Assembly (NCBI GenBank): GCA_001898485.1
Contig: MKTY01000020.1
Coordinates: 620,001-684,000, forward strand
DNA length: 64,000 nt
Source of the DNA: Sphingobacteriales bacterium 46-32
GTDB lineage: Bacteria > Bacteroidota > Bacteroidia > Chitinophagales > Chitinophagaceae
Reading direction: 5' to 3'
A program made the translations under genes and the position numbers. Shown in pieces: positions 55,421 through 63,824 of the stretch (its first letter is position 1; each line of letters starts with the position of its first letter). Below the pieces are notes generated by a model that was not told where the DNA came from, did not search any database, and worked only from the letters and a program-made list of their open reading frames with translations.

Positions 55421-56194
55421 ATGTCATCTATACTGTTTGAGGTAAAAGACGGAATTGCACTTATCACACTCAACCGGCCCGATAAGCTGAACTCTTTTAA
55501 CCGCGAAATGGCCTTGCTTCTTCAGGAAAAACTCGATGCCTGTAAAGACGATGCCATCCGTTGCGTATATATTACCGGCGCCGGTAAGGCGTTTTCTGCC
55601 GGTCAGGATCTGGCAGAAGTAGTGGATCCTAACGGACCAGGTATGCAACGGATACTGGCAGAGCATTATAATCCGGTTATTATTCGCATCAGGGAACTGG
55701 AAAAACCGGTTGTAGCTGCTGTTAATGGAGTGGCCGCCGGTGCCGGCGCCAACATCGCTCTCTGTTGCGATATTGTAGTGGCCGCCCAATCGGCTTCATT
55801 CATACAGGCATTTTCCAAAATCGGTCTCATACCCGATAGTGGTGGCACCTTTTTTCTTCCCAAACTCATCGGATGGCAACGTGCCTCGGCTATCATGATG
55901 CTGGGCGACAAAGTAGACGCTCCGAAGGCAGAACAATGGGGCATGATCTACCGGTCTATTCCCGATGAACAATACCTGACAGAAGCCTGGCAGATTGCAC
56001 AAACACTTGCCGGCATGCCTACGATGGGACTGGCTTTTACCAAAAGAGCGCTGCAATGGGCCTTTACACATACCATGTACGAACAACTGCAAAACGAGGA
56101 TAAGCTGCAGCAACGCGCCGCCCAAACAAATGATTTTAAAGAAGGCGTAGCTGCTTTCCTTGAAAAAAGGAAACCGGTTTTTAGTGGTAAGTGA
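55421..56194 (+). CDS. paaG: Epoxyphenylacetyl-CoA isomerase-type enoyl-CoA hydratase PaaG
   Basis: A 257-residue crotonase-fold enzyme: ALITLNRPDKLNSFNREM, AFSAGQDLAEVV, oxyanion-hole region AVNGVAAGAGANIALCCDIVVAAQSASFIQAFSKIGLIPDSGGTFFLP with the Asp of PDSGGT that marks PaaG-like isomerases rather than Glu-using hydratases. It would turn the 1,2-epoxide into the oxepin-CoA. PaaF (hydratase) is the other possibility, but the context and the Asp favour PaaG. Repeats follow the gene. Confidence 0.87.
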   Translation: MSSILFEVKDGIALITLNRPDKLNSFNREMALLLQEKLDACKDDAIRCVYITGAGKAFSAGQDLAEVVDPNGPGMQRILAEHYNPVIIRIRELEKPVVAAVNGVAAGAGANIALCCDIVVAAQSASFIQAFSKIGLIPDSGGTFFLPKLIGWQRASAIMMLGDKVDAPKAEQWGMIYRSIPDEQYLTEAWQIAQTLAGMPTMGLAFTKRALQWAFTHTMYEQLQNEDKLQQRAAQTNDFKEGVAAFLEKRKPVFSGK

Positions 56195-56198
56195 TAAG

Positions 56199-56340
56199 TT
56201 TTAAGTATTAAGTTGTAAGTATTAAGTTTTAAGTAAGGTAGGAGGTGAAAGGTAAAAGGCAGATGGCCCTATCCGGATCACTGACCACCAGCCACTGATC
56301 ACTTCATTAGCACACCAGCACATTAACATATTAGCATATT
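56199..56340. repeat. Composite periodic repeat between paaG and paaI
   Basis: TAAGTTTTAAGTATTAAG-type units (to about 56236), a GGTGAAAGGTAAAAGG block, a CACTGATCACT block, then ATTAGCAC units (56302-56340). Read in reverse complement it has the same order of blocks as 54044-54155. Confidence 0.88.
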
Positions 56341-56361
56341 TTCCCTCAAATCTTCAAATCT

Positions 56362-56790
56362 ATGTTTACTCCTGCGCAGGTAGTCGATCACATGATGCAG
56401 CACGATCTTTTCAGCCAGTGGCTGGGTATTCGTGTGCTGGAAGTAAAAGAGGGGTACAGCCGTATTGAAATGGATGTGCGGCCTGAAATGATCAATGGTT
56501 TTGGTATTGTACATGGTGGTATCGCTTTTTCACTTGCAGACAGTGCATTTGCCTTTGCCTGCAACAACAGGAATGTATTGTCGGTAGCCCTTGATACATC
56601 TATTAATTTTACCAAACCTGTGCATGTAGGTGACCGTCTCACAGCCGAAGCCATTGAATTGCACAATGGCCGCTCCACAGGACTGTATCATATTACCATC
56701 CGCAATCAAAACGGGCATACGGTAGCTCTTTTCAAAGGCACCTGCTTCAGAACCAATAAAGCGCTTATTGGGAAAAACGATTCAAAGTAG
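56362..56790 (+). CDS. paaI: Hotdog-fold thioesterase PaaI
   Basis: A 142-residue single hotdog domain: HDLFSQWLGIRVLEVKEGYSRIEMDV, the key segment INGFGIVHGGIAFSLADSAFAFACNN with the catalytic Asp in LADSAF, and NFTKPVHVGDRLTAEAIELHNGRSTGLYHITIRN. PaaI hydrolyses stalled ring-hydroxylated phenylacetyl-CoA derivatives, releasing CoA. Its last nine bases overlap the end of the converging glycerate kinase gene, with no terminator between. Confidence 0.92.
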   Translation: MFTPAQVVDHMMQHDLFSQWLGIRVLEVKEGYSRIEMDVRPEMINGFGIVHGGIAFSLADSAFAFACNNRNVLSVALDTSINFTKPVHVGDRLTAEAIELHNGRSTGLYHITIRNQNGHTVALFKGTCFRTNKALIGKNDSK

Positions 56791-57885
56791 CTGGCCGGCT
56801 TTCTCTTTTATCAACGCAGCCGCCTGCTCCACAGCCTGAGTGGCATTAATGTCGCCCCCAACAAGTGATACGACTTTCTGTATTCCCATGGCTGCAAGAC
56901 CGGCCTCATCCAATTCCGTCTGTCCGCATAGGGCATGACAGGCAATACCCCGATCCTTTGCCAGCCGGGCAATATAGCCAACTACTTTGCCAGAAGCCGT
57001 CTGATTATCGAGTTTACCTTCTCCCGTAATAAGCAAATCTGCCCCTGTTATCACCTTTTGCAGGCCACTGGCTTTTACCACCATTTCGATACCCGGAAGA
57101 ATGGTCACCGGAAAAAAAGCCTTTAATCCTGCCGCTATGCCGCCCGCGGCACCAAGCGAGGGCTGGTCCTCTAAGTCTATACCGGTTTGTTGCTTCAGCA
57201 CTGCCGCCCAGTTTTTCAAGCCGGCATCCAGCTGCATGACCTGCTCAGTCGTAGCCCCTTTTTGAGGAGCATATATAACCGCCGCTCCATCAGGACCTGT
57301 GAGTGGGTTGTCAACATCGCAGGCCAGTATCCAACTTGCAGCAGGCAGGTTTTCCGGAGGTACTATCTTTCTTACAGACAACAATGACTGTCCGGTTGGG
57401 GGCAGCAATTGCCCTGCTGCATCCAGCAATTGAAACCCCAGTGCCGAGAGTATGCCCGCGCCGCCATCGTTGGTAGCACTGCCGCCCAATCCCAGTACTA
57501 TAGTCCGGGCGCCTGCTTCCAGCGCTGCTTTTGCCTGCAAGCCGGTTCCATAAGTAGAGGTATGCAGTGGATTACGCAATGTTTCCGGCAACAATACCAG
57601 TCCGCTGGCAGTTGCCACTTCAATAATGGCGGTAGCAGTATCGGGCTGCCATTGCCAGGCGGCTTCAATCGGCTTGCCCAAAGCGTCTACTGCATTTGAG
57701 TGTCGAAGTTGTGCGCCTGAATAGTAGCTCATTACTGCGGCAAAGCCATCACCCCCATCAGCCATGGGAAAACTGTGTATATCCAGGTAGCCATTTACAG
57801 CCCTCAGACCATCTGCCACGGCTTTTGCTACCTCAAAACTTGTAAGGCTGCCTTTGAATTTATCCGGGGTAATGATGATTTTCAT
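56782..57885 (-). CDS. Glycerate kinase (type 2, GlxK/GarK family)
   Basis: A 367-residue enzyme of the glycerate kinase family: IIITPDKFKGSLTSFEVAKAVADGLR at the start, PMADGGDGFAAVMSYY, TIVLGLGGSATNDGGAGILSALGFQLLDAAG in the middle, PSLGAAGGIAAGLKAFF and LLITGEGKLDNQTASGKVVGYIAR near the end. It phosphorylates glycerate with ATP. Whether 2- or 3-phosphoglycerate is made depends on the subgroup and is not decided here. Not part of the paa pathway; opposite strand and overlapping paaI tail to tail. Confidence 0.94.
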   Translation of the reverse strand: MKIIITPDKFKGSLTSFEVAKAVADGLRAVNGYLDIHSFPMADGGDGFAAVMSYYSGAQLRHSNAVDALGKPIEAAWQWQPDTATAIIEVATASGLVLLPETLRNPLHTSTYGTGLQAKAALEAGARTIVLGLGGSATNDGGAGILSALGFQLLDAAGQLLPPTGQSLLSVRKIVPPENLPAASWILACDVDNPLTGPDGAAVIYAPQKGATTEQVMQLDAGLKNWAAVLKQQTGIDLEDQPSLGAAGGIAAGLKAFFPVTILPGIEMVVKASGLQKVITGADLLITGEGKLDNQTASGKVVGYIARLAKDRGIACHALCGQTELDEAGLAAMGIQKVVSLVGGDINATQAVEQAAALIKEKAGQLL

Positions 57886-57902
57886 AATAATTGAAACTTC
57901 TT

Positions 57903-58038
57903 TAGTAGTTGACAGTGGACAGTTGACAGATGACAGTAAGAAATGTTTAAAGAGTATAAAGGTTTAAAGTGTTTTATTGAACTTAAAACTTATTACTGAC
58001 CACTGTTCACTGTCAACTATTCTTACAACTTACTATTT
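57903..58038. repeat. Mosaic of three periodic repeat families
   Basis: In order: TTGACAGTGGACAGTTGACAG units (57909-57936), TTTAAAGAGTATAAAGG units (57944-57968), AACTTAAAACTTA (about 57980), then the complement of the first family (ending ACTGTCAACTA near 58020) and CTTACAACTTAC. The outer two form an inverted pair. It occupies the whole divergent gap between the glycerate kinase and PaaY genes. Confidence 0.85.
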
Positions 58039-58045
58039 TTACCTC

Positions 58046-58633
58046 ATGTTTTACGAATTCAATGGTTTTCGCCCGGTCGTGCATGCCAGTTCATTTGTGC
58101 ACCCGCAGGCTGCTGTAACAGGCCAGGTTATTATCGGCAAAGACTGTTATATCGGACCTGGCGCCGCACTGCGGGGCGACTGGGGTCAGATTATGCTCGA
58201 AGACGGCTGCAATGTGCAGGAAAACTGTACCATACATATGTTTCCGGGCGTAACTGTACGGCTCAAAAAAGGTGCCCATATTGGTCATGGCGCAATCATA
58301 CATGGCGCCACCATTGGCCGCAACTGTCTTATAGGAATGAATGCCGTAATCATGGACAATGTGATACTGGGCGACGAGTGTATTGTAGGTGCATTAAGTT
58401 TCGTGAAAGAAGGGGAGAAATATGCCAAACGCAGTCTTATTGTAGGCAGTCCGGCGCGTCTGATCCGAAAAGTCAGCGATGAAATGATGTCGTGGAAAAC
58501 ACAGGGTACCCGCCTCTACCAGGCCCTTCCCCTGGAATGTATTAACACCCTAAAGCCTTGTGAACCACTTAGAAAGGCATCCTCCCGTAAAAGCACGAAG
58601 CCCGCTTCGTACAAACCATGGAAACAGAAATAA
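58046..58633 (+). CDS. paaY: Gamma-carbonic-anhydrase-like hexapeptide protein PaaY
   Basis: About 195 residues from ATG 58046 (MFYEFNGFRPVVHASSFVHP). Left-handed beta-helix with hexapeptide repeats (VIIGKDCYIGPGAALRGDWGQIMLEDGCNVQENCTI ... HIGHGAIIHGATIGRNCLIGMNAVIMDNVILGDECIVGALSFV) and the three zinc-binding His of the family (THMFP-like, HIGHG, IIHG). PaaY is a thioesterase-like accessory of phenylacetate breakdown. The C-terminal 30 residues are a Lys/Arg/Ser-rich tail beyond the fold. It lies 1.3 kb from paaI, past the glycerate kinase. Confidence 0.88.
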   Translation: MFYEFNGFRPVVHASSFVHPQAAVTGQVIIGKDCYIGPGAALRGDWGQIMLEDGCNVQENCTIHMFPGVTVRLKKGAHIGHGAIIHGATIGRNCLIGMNAVIMDNVILGDECIVGALSFVKEGEKYAKRSLIVGSPARLIRKVSDEMMSWKTQGTRLYQALPLECINTLKPCEPLRKASSRKSTKPASYKPWKQK

Positions 58634-58664
58634 GGTCTTTTACGATAATTTTTTTGTGAAATTA

Positions 58665-58696
58665 CTTGCATATTCCCGCAAGCCATAGTAGGTTTG
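58665..58696 (+). promoter_or_regulatory. Promoter candidate of the 58.9 kb T9SS protein
   Basis: CTTG (58665-58668), 20 bases, TAGGTTTG (58689-58696, full TAnnTTTG match). It would leave a 5' untranslated region of about 170 bases; the gap 58634-58871 holds no gene. Confidence 0.45.
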
Positions 58697-58871
58697 TGCT
58701 GATCTATTGATCATCCTATCTCAATACCCTCTCAGAAGAACTCCAGTATTATCCGTTTTATTATCCCGCGCAAAACCCTGATCTCAAATCCTGTCAATGC
58801 CGTAGAAATCCCGTGCCGGAAAACCCCCGTGTCCGAACACTTTTGAATTATCATATCTAAACCCTACGAGC

Positions 58872-60332
58872 ATGAACAAGTTCTACACTTTGCTGATCGC
58901 CTGCGCATCAGCTTCTCTGCCAGCAATGGCCCAAATTCCTCAGGCACCTTCGCCTGTATCCTGCAACGCCAACAGTTGCTTTACCAATGCGAATATTGAC
59001 GTATGCCCTCCCGGTAGCAATACGGTAGTAACCGATCACCGCAATGGCGTATACAATCGTGGCAACAATGGTAATAACCTGGGAGCAAATGCCGTTTGGC
59101 GCTTCCGCAATATTGCCACTGTAGGTGGTGTAACCATCAATGGTGAAATCAAGATCGATCAGCTTTACCAGGCTGATTTGGTGACAATGGATGATGACGG
59201 CGCTGTAGATCAGGCCAACGTCTCCATTGCCAGCTTCTTCGCTCCCCGCATCCGTCCCGACCAGAACCTGAACGGTACCGATCGTCGCGGTTATGTACAG
59301 TTCACTATGACTTTTTTCAGAAACCCAACAGGTGTTAATAACAATAGTAATACCGACTTCAGCCAATCTGTTAGCCTCAGCAACATCAACTATGTACACT
59401 ACGATATTGATGGAAACGATGCCGGCAATGTAAATAGCGGTTCGGCTGGTAGCTGGTTCCGTGAAACTGGTGTAGCTCAGAAAGTAGCTGCCAACAACCC
59501 CATCGTTCTCGCCAATGGAGTTACAGACCTGAGCGCTTATACTTATACCCAGGGTGGTTCAGACTGGACTGGCTTTGCCGGTACCACCTGCGAGCGTGAT
59601 GGTGTATCACGCTGTGCCCAGGTAGCTTCTTCTTTTTCTTACAATGGTGCTCTTCCCGGCATCACTATCCGGATGGGTTACGATTATAATGCCGGCAACA
59701 ACCAGGGTCGCCCTACACGTCAGTATGGCTCACGCCTGGGATGTTTCAACTTCCCTTCTCAAAGTACACTGCCGGTGCGCCTGCTCGATTTCCACGCCAG
59801 CTACCGCAATCAAAGCACTACCCTGGCCTGGACTGCTGAAGGTGAGTCTAATTTTGAGAAATTTATTGTGGAAAGAAGTACAGGCAACAACGTTTATGAG
59901 GCAATTGGTGAGCGTGCAGGCGTAGGTAGTGTAACACGCACCAGCTATAGCTTTGTAGATGATCTGAGCGCACAAAACGGCACTACTTATTACTACCGCC
60001 TTAAAATGCTTGATAAAGATGGCACTTTTAAATACAGCTCTGTGTTACTCGTTAAAAAAGAGTCTAAGCAGGTAACAGCATTGATGATCAGCCCCAACCC
60101 GGTACACGGCGGCAACAATACCGTTCGCTTCAGTGCCAATTCGGCCAGTACTGCAGACGTACGGGTGGTTGACATCTCCGGTAAAGTAGTAGCGCAACAA
60201 CAAAACAAGGTGTACCCTGGAAACAACAGTATCACTATTAACAATTTAGAGCGACTGCAGCCTGGAACTTATGTCTTACAGGTAATCAACGAAGGTGAGC
60301 TGTCTGTAGTTAAATTCTCTGTGGTGAAATAA
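58872..60332 (+). CDS. T9SS-exported protein of unknown function with type A sorting domain
   Basis: A 486-residue exported protein. Signal peptide MNKFYTLLIACASASLPAMAQ. The N-terminal half (about 25-300) is Asn- and Gly-rich, not recognised, with four to six Cys (CNANSCFTNANIDVC, CERDGVSRC, GCFNF). From about 305 a fibronectin-like segment common before sorting domains (PVRLLDFHASYRNQSTTLAWTAEGESNFEKFIVERS, YYYRLKMLDKDG), and a type A sorting domain at the end (MISPNPVHGGNNTVRF ... LQPGTYVLQV). Followed by a strong terminator. May be a surface or adhesin protein; no function can be given. Confidence 0.85.
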   Translation: MNKFYTLLIACASASLPAMAQIPQAPSPVSCNANSCFTNANIDVCPPGSNTVVTDHRNGVYNRGNNGNNLGANAVWRFRNIATVGGVTINGEIKIDQLYQADLVTMDDDGAVDQANVSIASFFAPRIRPDQNLNGTDRRGYVQFTMTFFRNPTGVNNNSNTDFSQSVSLSNINYVHYDIDGNDAGNVNSGSAGSWFRETGVAQKVAANNPIVLANGVTDLSAYTYTQGGSDWTGFAGTTCERDGVSRCAQVASSFSYNGALPGITIRMGYDYNAGNNQGRPTRQYGSRLGCFNFPSQSTLPVRLLDFHASYRNQSTTLAWTAEGESNFEKFIVERSTGNNVYEAIGERAGVGSVTRTSYSFVDDLSAQNGTTYYYRLKMLDKDGTFKYSSVLLVKKESKQVTALMISPNPVHGGNNTVRFSANSASTADVRVVDISGKVVAQQQNKVYPGNNSITINNLERLQPGTYVLQVINEGELSVVKFSVVK

Positions 60333-60369
60333 GCCACATCACTTTCATGCTCAGGGTTTTTATACCTTG

Positions 60370-60401
60370 ACCCCTTGTGCCTTTTGGCCGAGGGGTTTTT
60401 T
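60370..60401 (+). terminator. Terminator after the 58.9 kb T9SS gene
   Basis: Outer stem ACCCCT / AGGGGT (60370-60375, 60391-60396), inner GCC/GGC with TTTT loop, then six T. Confidence 0.8.
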
Positions 60402-60481
60402 ATTTTGTTGGCAATTTGCCTCTTCGCACAAAATCAGATTAATTGTACCTTAATAGAACCAATTCACCTTAAAACTGCGTC

Positions 60482-61702
60482 ATGAAAAAACATCTACTTA
60501 TCCTTTCTCTTTTTCTCTCTCTCATCAGCTATGCACAGAATGATCGCTTTGCCTATGCCATCACCGATCTTACCAGGGATGGAATAAGCTGGAGTTGCCT
60601 GCGCAGCATCGATCTCCAAACCGGCACATACAGCGATGTATTGCTCCAGGGAAATAATATGGAAACCCCTGCTTTTGATGCAGCCACACGCAAGCAGCTT
60701 ACCGAGCCATTAACGGATGCCCGTTATGGACGTATTGCCCAGGCACCCTTTGCTACGGGTGTAGCTGCCATTGCATATGACAAAAAACATCAGCGGTTAT
60801 TCTATACTCCCATGTTCATCGATCAGCTACGCTATGTAGACCTGAAAACCAATAAAGTTTACTTCGTCAATAATCAGGAGCTGACCGGCCCGGTGCAGAA
60901 AGCCTCCGACCAAAGCAATATTATCACCCGAATGACTATAGCCGCAGATGGTTACGGCTACGCACTTACCAACGATGGCAACCGGCTGCTGCGATTCAGC
61001 ACGGGCAAAAATATTACCATCACCGACCTGGGAGCTCTGGCAGATGACCCGGCTAATAAAGACATCTCGATTCACAACTCCTGCACCAGCTTTGGCGGAG
61101 ATATGATTGCCGGCGACGATGGCCAGCTTTATATTTTCACGGCGCGCAATCATGTATTCAAAGCTGACCCCGGCACAAAACTGGCAACTCACCTGGGTGT
61201 TATTAACGGCTTACCTGCCAGCTTCTCCATTAATGGTGCGGCCGTAACGGGAACAAAAGAGATCCTGGTGAGCAGTGCCGTAGATAATTCAAATCTGTAT
61301 GTGATAAACAGTGACGGATGGGTTGCCAAAGCGGCTCATGCGGGCCCCTGGCGTACATCGGATCTGGGCAACGGTAACCTGCTAGCAGTAAAGCCAACCG
61401 CCAATCCCACACCGCTGAGTTTCCTGAAAGAAGAAGCTCCCGATAGCCGCATCCAGATATATCCCAATCCGGTCACCCAAAAAAGCCTTACTACAAGACT
61501 CTATCTCGACCAGGGTCGCTATACGTTGCAGATACTCGATATTGCAGGTAAACAATGTGTACAGTCAGTCATTCAGCTAGACCATGCCGGCCAGGCCAGT
61601 ACCATTCAGCTACCCGCCCAAACAAAACCGGGCGTATACCTTGTTAAAGTGCTGAATGCAACGGGGAAAAGTGTAGTGAGCCAAAAGCTGGTAGTGGAGT
61701 AA
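60482..61702 (+). CDS. Second T9SS-exported protein of unknown function
   Basis: A 406-residue exported protein. Signal peptide MKKHLLILSLFLSLISYAQ. The middle (about 20-300) looks like a beta-propeller (repeats such as RFAYAITDLTRDG, GRIAQAPFATGVAAIAYD, RLFYTPMFIDQLRYVDL, ADGYGYALTNDGNRLLRFS, ISIHNSCTSFGGDMIAGDDGQLYIFTARN), and the last 85 residues are a type A sorting domain (IYPNPVTQKSLTTRLYL ... PGVYLVKVLN). It starts 80 bases after the terminator of the preceding T9SS gene. Role unknown; possibly a surface propeller that binds a ligand. Confidence 0.85.
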   Translation: MKKHLLILSLFLSLISYAQNDRFAYAITDLTRDGISWSCLRSIDLQTGTYSDVLLQGNNMETPAFDAATRKQLTEPLTDARYGRIAQAPFATGVAAIAYDKKHQRLFYTPMFIDQLRYVDLKTNKVYFVNNQELTGPVQKASDQSNIITRMTIAADGYGYALTNDGNRLLRFSTGKNITITDLGALADDPANKDISIHNSCTSFGGDMIAGDDGQLYIFTARNHVFKADPGTKLATHLGVINGLPASFSINGAAVTGTKEILVSSAVDNSNLYVINSDGWVAKAAHAGPWRTSDLGNGNLLAVKPTANPTPLSFLKEEAPDSRIQIYPNPVTQKSLTTRLYLDQGRYTLQILDIAGKQCVQSVIQLDHAGQASTIQLPAQTKPGVYLVKVLNATGKSVVSQKLVVE

Positions 61703-61706
61703 AGAG

Positions 61707-61823
61707 TAATGTGCTGATGTGCTAGTGTGCTGATGTGCTAATGAAAGGTTAGCCCCAACACTTACAAATTATAACTTAACACGTACAACTCAACCCTTCA
61801 CCTTTTAGCTTCTTCCTTCTGCC
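61707..61823. repeat. Composite periodic repeat between converging genes
   Basis: GTGCTGAT/GTGCTAAT units (61711-61742), then ACTTACAAATTATAACTTA-type units, then a CCTTCACCTTTTAGCTTCT block reaching the end of the sigma-54 activator gene. Same modules as in the paa gaps. Confidence 0.85.
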
Positions 61824-63239
61824 CTACTTCACTTGTTCCTGAAAAGTCTTGATCTTATTATACAGCGTTTTGCGGTCGATGTTGAGCAACTCGGCCGCTT
61901 TTTTCTTATTGAAATTGACCTGCTGCAATACAGACATGATTGTTTCATATTCTGCACGGATAGCAGCATCCTTCAAATCGAGCTCTTTGCGTGGGGCTCC
62001 CTGCGAAGGCTGCTGTACAGATGCTGCGAGATCTGCAGGCTGAGCCGGCGCCGGTGACTGATTCATTTCCCAGGGCAGAGAACTGGCCTTGATCTTTTCG
62101 CCGGCAGGCGTAAGCAATACAGCACGGCGAACAACATTCCGGAATTCGCGGAGATTGCCCGGCCAGCTATAGTGATGGAAAGTATGCAGCACGTCGTCGT
62201 CGAAACCAATTACATTCTTTCCCAGCTCTTTATTTGTTTTATCGAGAAAAAACTCCGCAAAGGGGCGGATATCATCTTTTCTTTGCCGTAATGGCGGGAG
62301 ATTGACAGAAAATTCATTGAAGCGGTGATACAGATCTTCGCGGAAACGACCCTTGCGATAAGCATCCTGCAGGTTTTCATTAGAGGCTACAATGATGCGC
62401 ACGTCCACATTCATTTCTTTATTTCCGCCCACCCGTTTGAACCTGCGCTCCTGGATGACGCGCAGTAAGGTAGCCTGCACATCAAGCGACAGGTTTGCCA
62501 CTTCGTCGAGAAACAACGTACCGCCATCTGCCAGTTCAAAATGACCTTCCTTATCCTGCAGTGCCCCTGTAAACGCACCTTTTACATGACCAAACAATTC
62601 GCTTCCGGCCAGTTCTTTCGAAAGCGTGCCACAATCCATCGCCACAAAGGGTTTATCCTTGCGCATACTCATATTGTGAATCGTACGGGCTATCACTTCC
62701 TTACCGGTGCCACTTTCTCCATACAGGATGATGCTGTAATTGGTAGCCGCCACCACGTCAATCTGGTCGTACAATGCCCTGGTGGAACTGGATTTGCCAA
62801 CCATATATTCGTTGCTCACCGTAGAAGCGACCGTACTGCGGCTGGAGGCTTCGGCAGGCCGTGGACCGGCAGCAGGCGGCTCCATAAGGGCTTTATTCAA
62901 CACACTCAATACCTCATCGGGAATCAGGGGCTTAACGATATAATCGAAAGCTCCCATTTTAATCACTTCAACTGCCGTTTTAATATCCGAATATCCGGTA
63001 ATCATCAGCACGCGTACCAGAGGGTCCTGCTTGCGCAGGGCTGTCAGTACATCCATGCCCTCCATATCTCCCAAACGGTAATCGCAGATCACAAGATCAT
63101 ACCTGCCTTCATTGAATCTGGCAATACCTTTATTACCCGTGTAGGCTGCATCCACTTCATAATCGTTACGCGACAAAAACCTACTGAGTAGTGCACATAA
63201 ATCCATGTCATCGTCAATAATGAGGATTTTTTTACTCAT
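61824..63239 (-). CDS. NtrC-family sigma-54-dependent response regulator
   Basis: A 471-residue regulator. Receiver domain (1-120) with acidic pocket IIDDDMD, phosphoacceptor Asp 53 in LVICDYRLG and Lys in YIVKPL. AAA+ domain (about 150-385): Walker A LYGESGTGKEVIART, sigma-54 contact loop GAFTGA in HVKGAFTGALQDKEG, Walker B GGTLFLDEVANLS, arginine finger region HRFNEFSVNLPPLRQRKDDI. A Fis-type helix-turn-helix closes it (VLQQVNFNKKKAAELLNIDRKTLYNKIKTF). Its target genes are not shown in the window. The receiver-only protein and the histidine kinase to the right may belong to the same system. Confidence 0.95.
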   Translation of the reverse strand: MSKKILIIDDDMDLCALLSRFLSRNDYEVDAAYTGNKGIARFNEGRYDLVICDYRLGDMEGMDVLTALRKQDPLVRVLMITGYSDIKTAVEVIKMGAFDYIVKPLIPDEVLSVLNKALMEPPAAGPRPAEASSRSTVASTVSNEYMVGKSSSTRALYDQIDVVAATNYSIILYGESGTGKEVIARTIHNMSMRKDKPFVAMDCGTLSKELAGSELFGHVKGAFTGALQDKEGHFELADGGTLFLDEVANLSLDVQATLLRVIQERRFKRVGGNKEMNVDVRIIVASNENLQDAYRKGRFREDLYHRFNEFSVNLPPLRQRKDDIRPFAEFFLDKTNKELGKNVIGFDDDVLHTFHHYSWPGNLREFRNVVRRAVLLTPAGEKIKASSLPWEMNQSPAPAQPADLAASVQQPSQGAPRKELDLKDAAIRAEYETIMSVLQQVNFNKKKAAELLNIDRKTLYNKIKTFQEQVK

Positions 63240-63426
63240 AAAGCCGCTTTGAAATCTTGATTAAAATTAAATCTTTTGTCAGGAACATTTCTCTATACGC
63301 TCAAATCATGCCGAAATCATCAAATTCCAGCAGTAAATAAGGGAAAACATTAGTTTTTGGCAATAAAATTGTTTTCAACGGAGTGTGAACAGTTACCGTG
63401 AGACATACAATTACCCTTCTCTGGAA

Positions 63427-63804
63427 ATGGCGAAAGACACCGATCTTGGCCCACAAGCGCTCATCATTGATGATGAAGTAGATATTTGTTATCTGCTAAA
63501 GGGGATTCTTCGTCAACGTAACATCCAGGCAGATCATGTCACCAGTTTGGCAGCAGCAGATACTTTTTTAAAGGAAACAAACCCTCCTGTTATCTTTCTC
63601 GACAATCACCTTTCAGATGGCCTTGGTATCGATTATGTACGCCGCCTGAAAGAAAATCACCCGCTTACCAAAGTTATCATGATCACCGCACATGATACTG
63701 CGCATGACCGAGAAAGAGCCTTTAATGAAGGAGTTGATTTCTTTATCAGCAAGCCATTCAGTCGTGAAATGATACTTCGCACGATTGAGAAGATCTCTAT
63801 GTAG
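63427..63804 (+). CDS. Single-domain response regulator
   Basis: About 125 residues from ATG 63427 (MAKDTDLGPQALIIDDEVD); a GTG at 63385 would add 14 residues. Only a receiver domain: acidic pair in LIIDDEVDI, phosphoacceptor Asp 59 in VIFLDNHLSDG, Thr in VIMITAHDTA and Lys in FFISKPFSRE. No output domain, so it acts by phosphotransfer or protein contact. It is divergent from the NtrC-type gene and converges on the histidine kinase, with 20 bases between stop codons. Confidence 0.92.
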   Translation: MAKDTDLGPQALIIDDEVDICYLLKGILRQRNIQADHVTSLAAADTFLKETNPPVIFLDNHLSDGLGIDYVRRLKENHPLTKVIMITAHDTAHDRERAFNEGVDFFISKPFSREMILRTIEKISM

Positions 63805-63824
63805 AAACTTGTGTGGAAAAAAGT

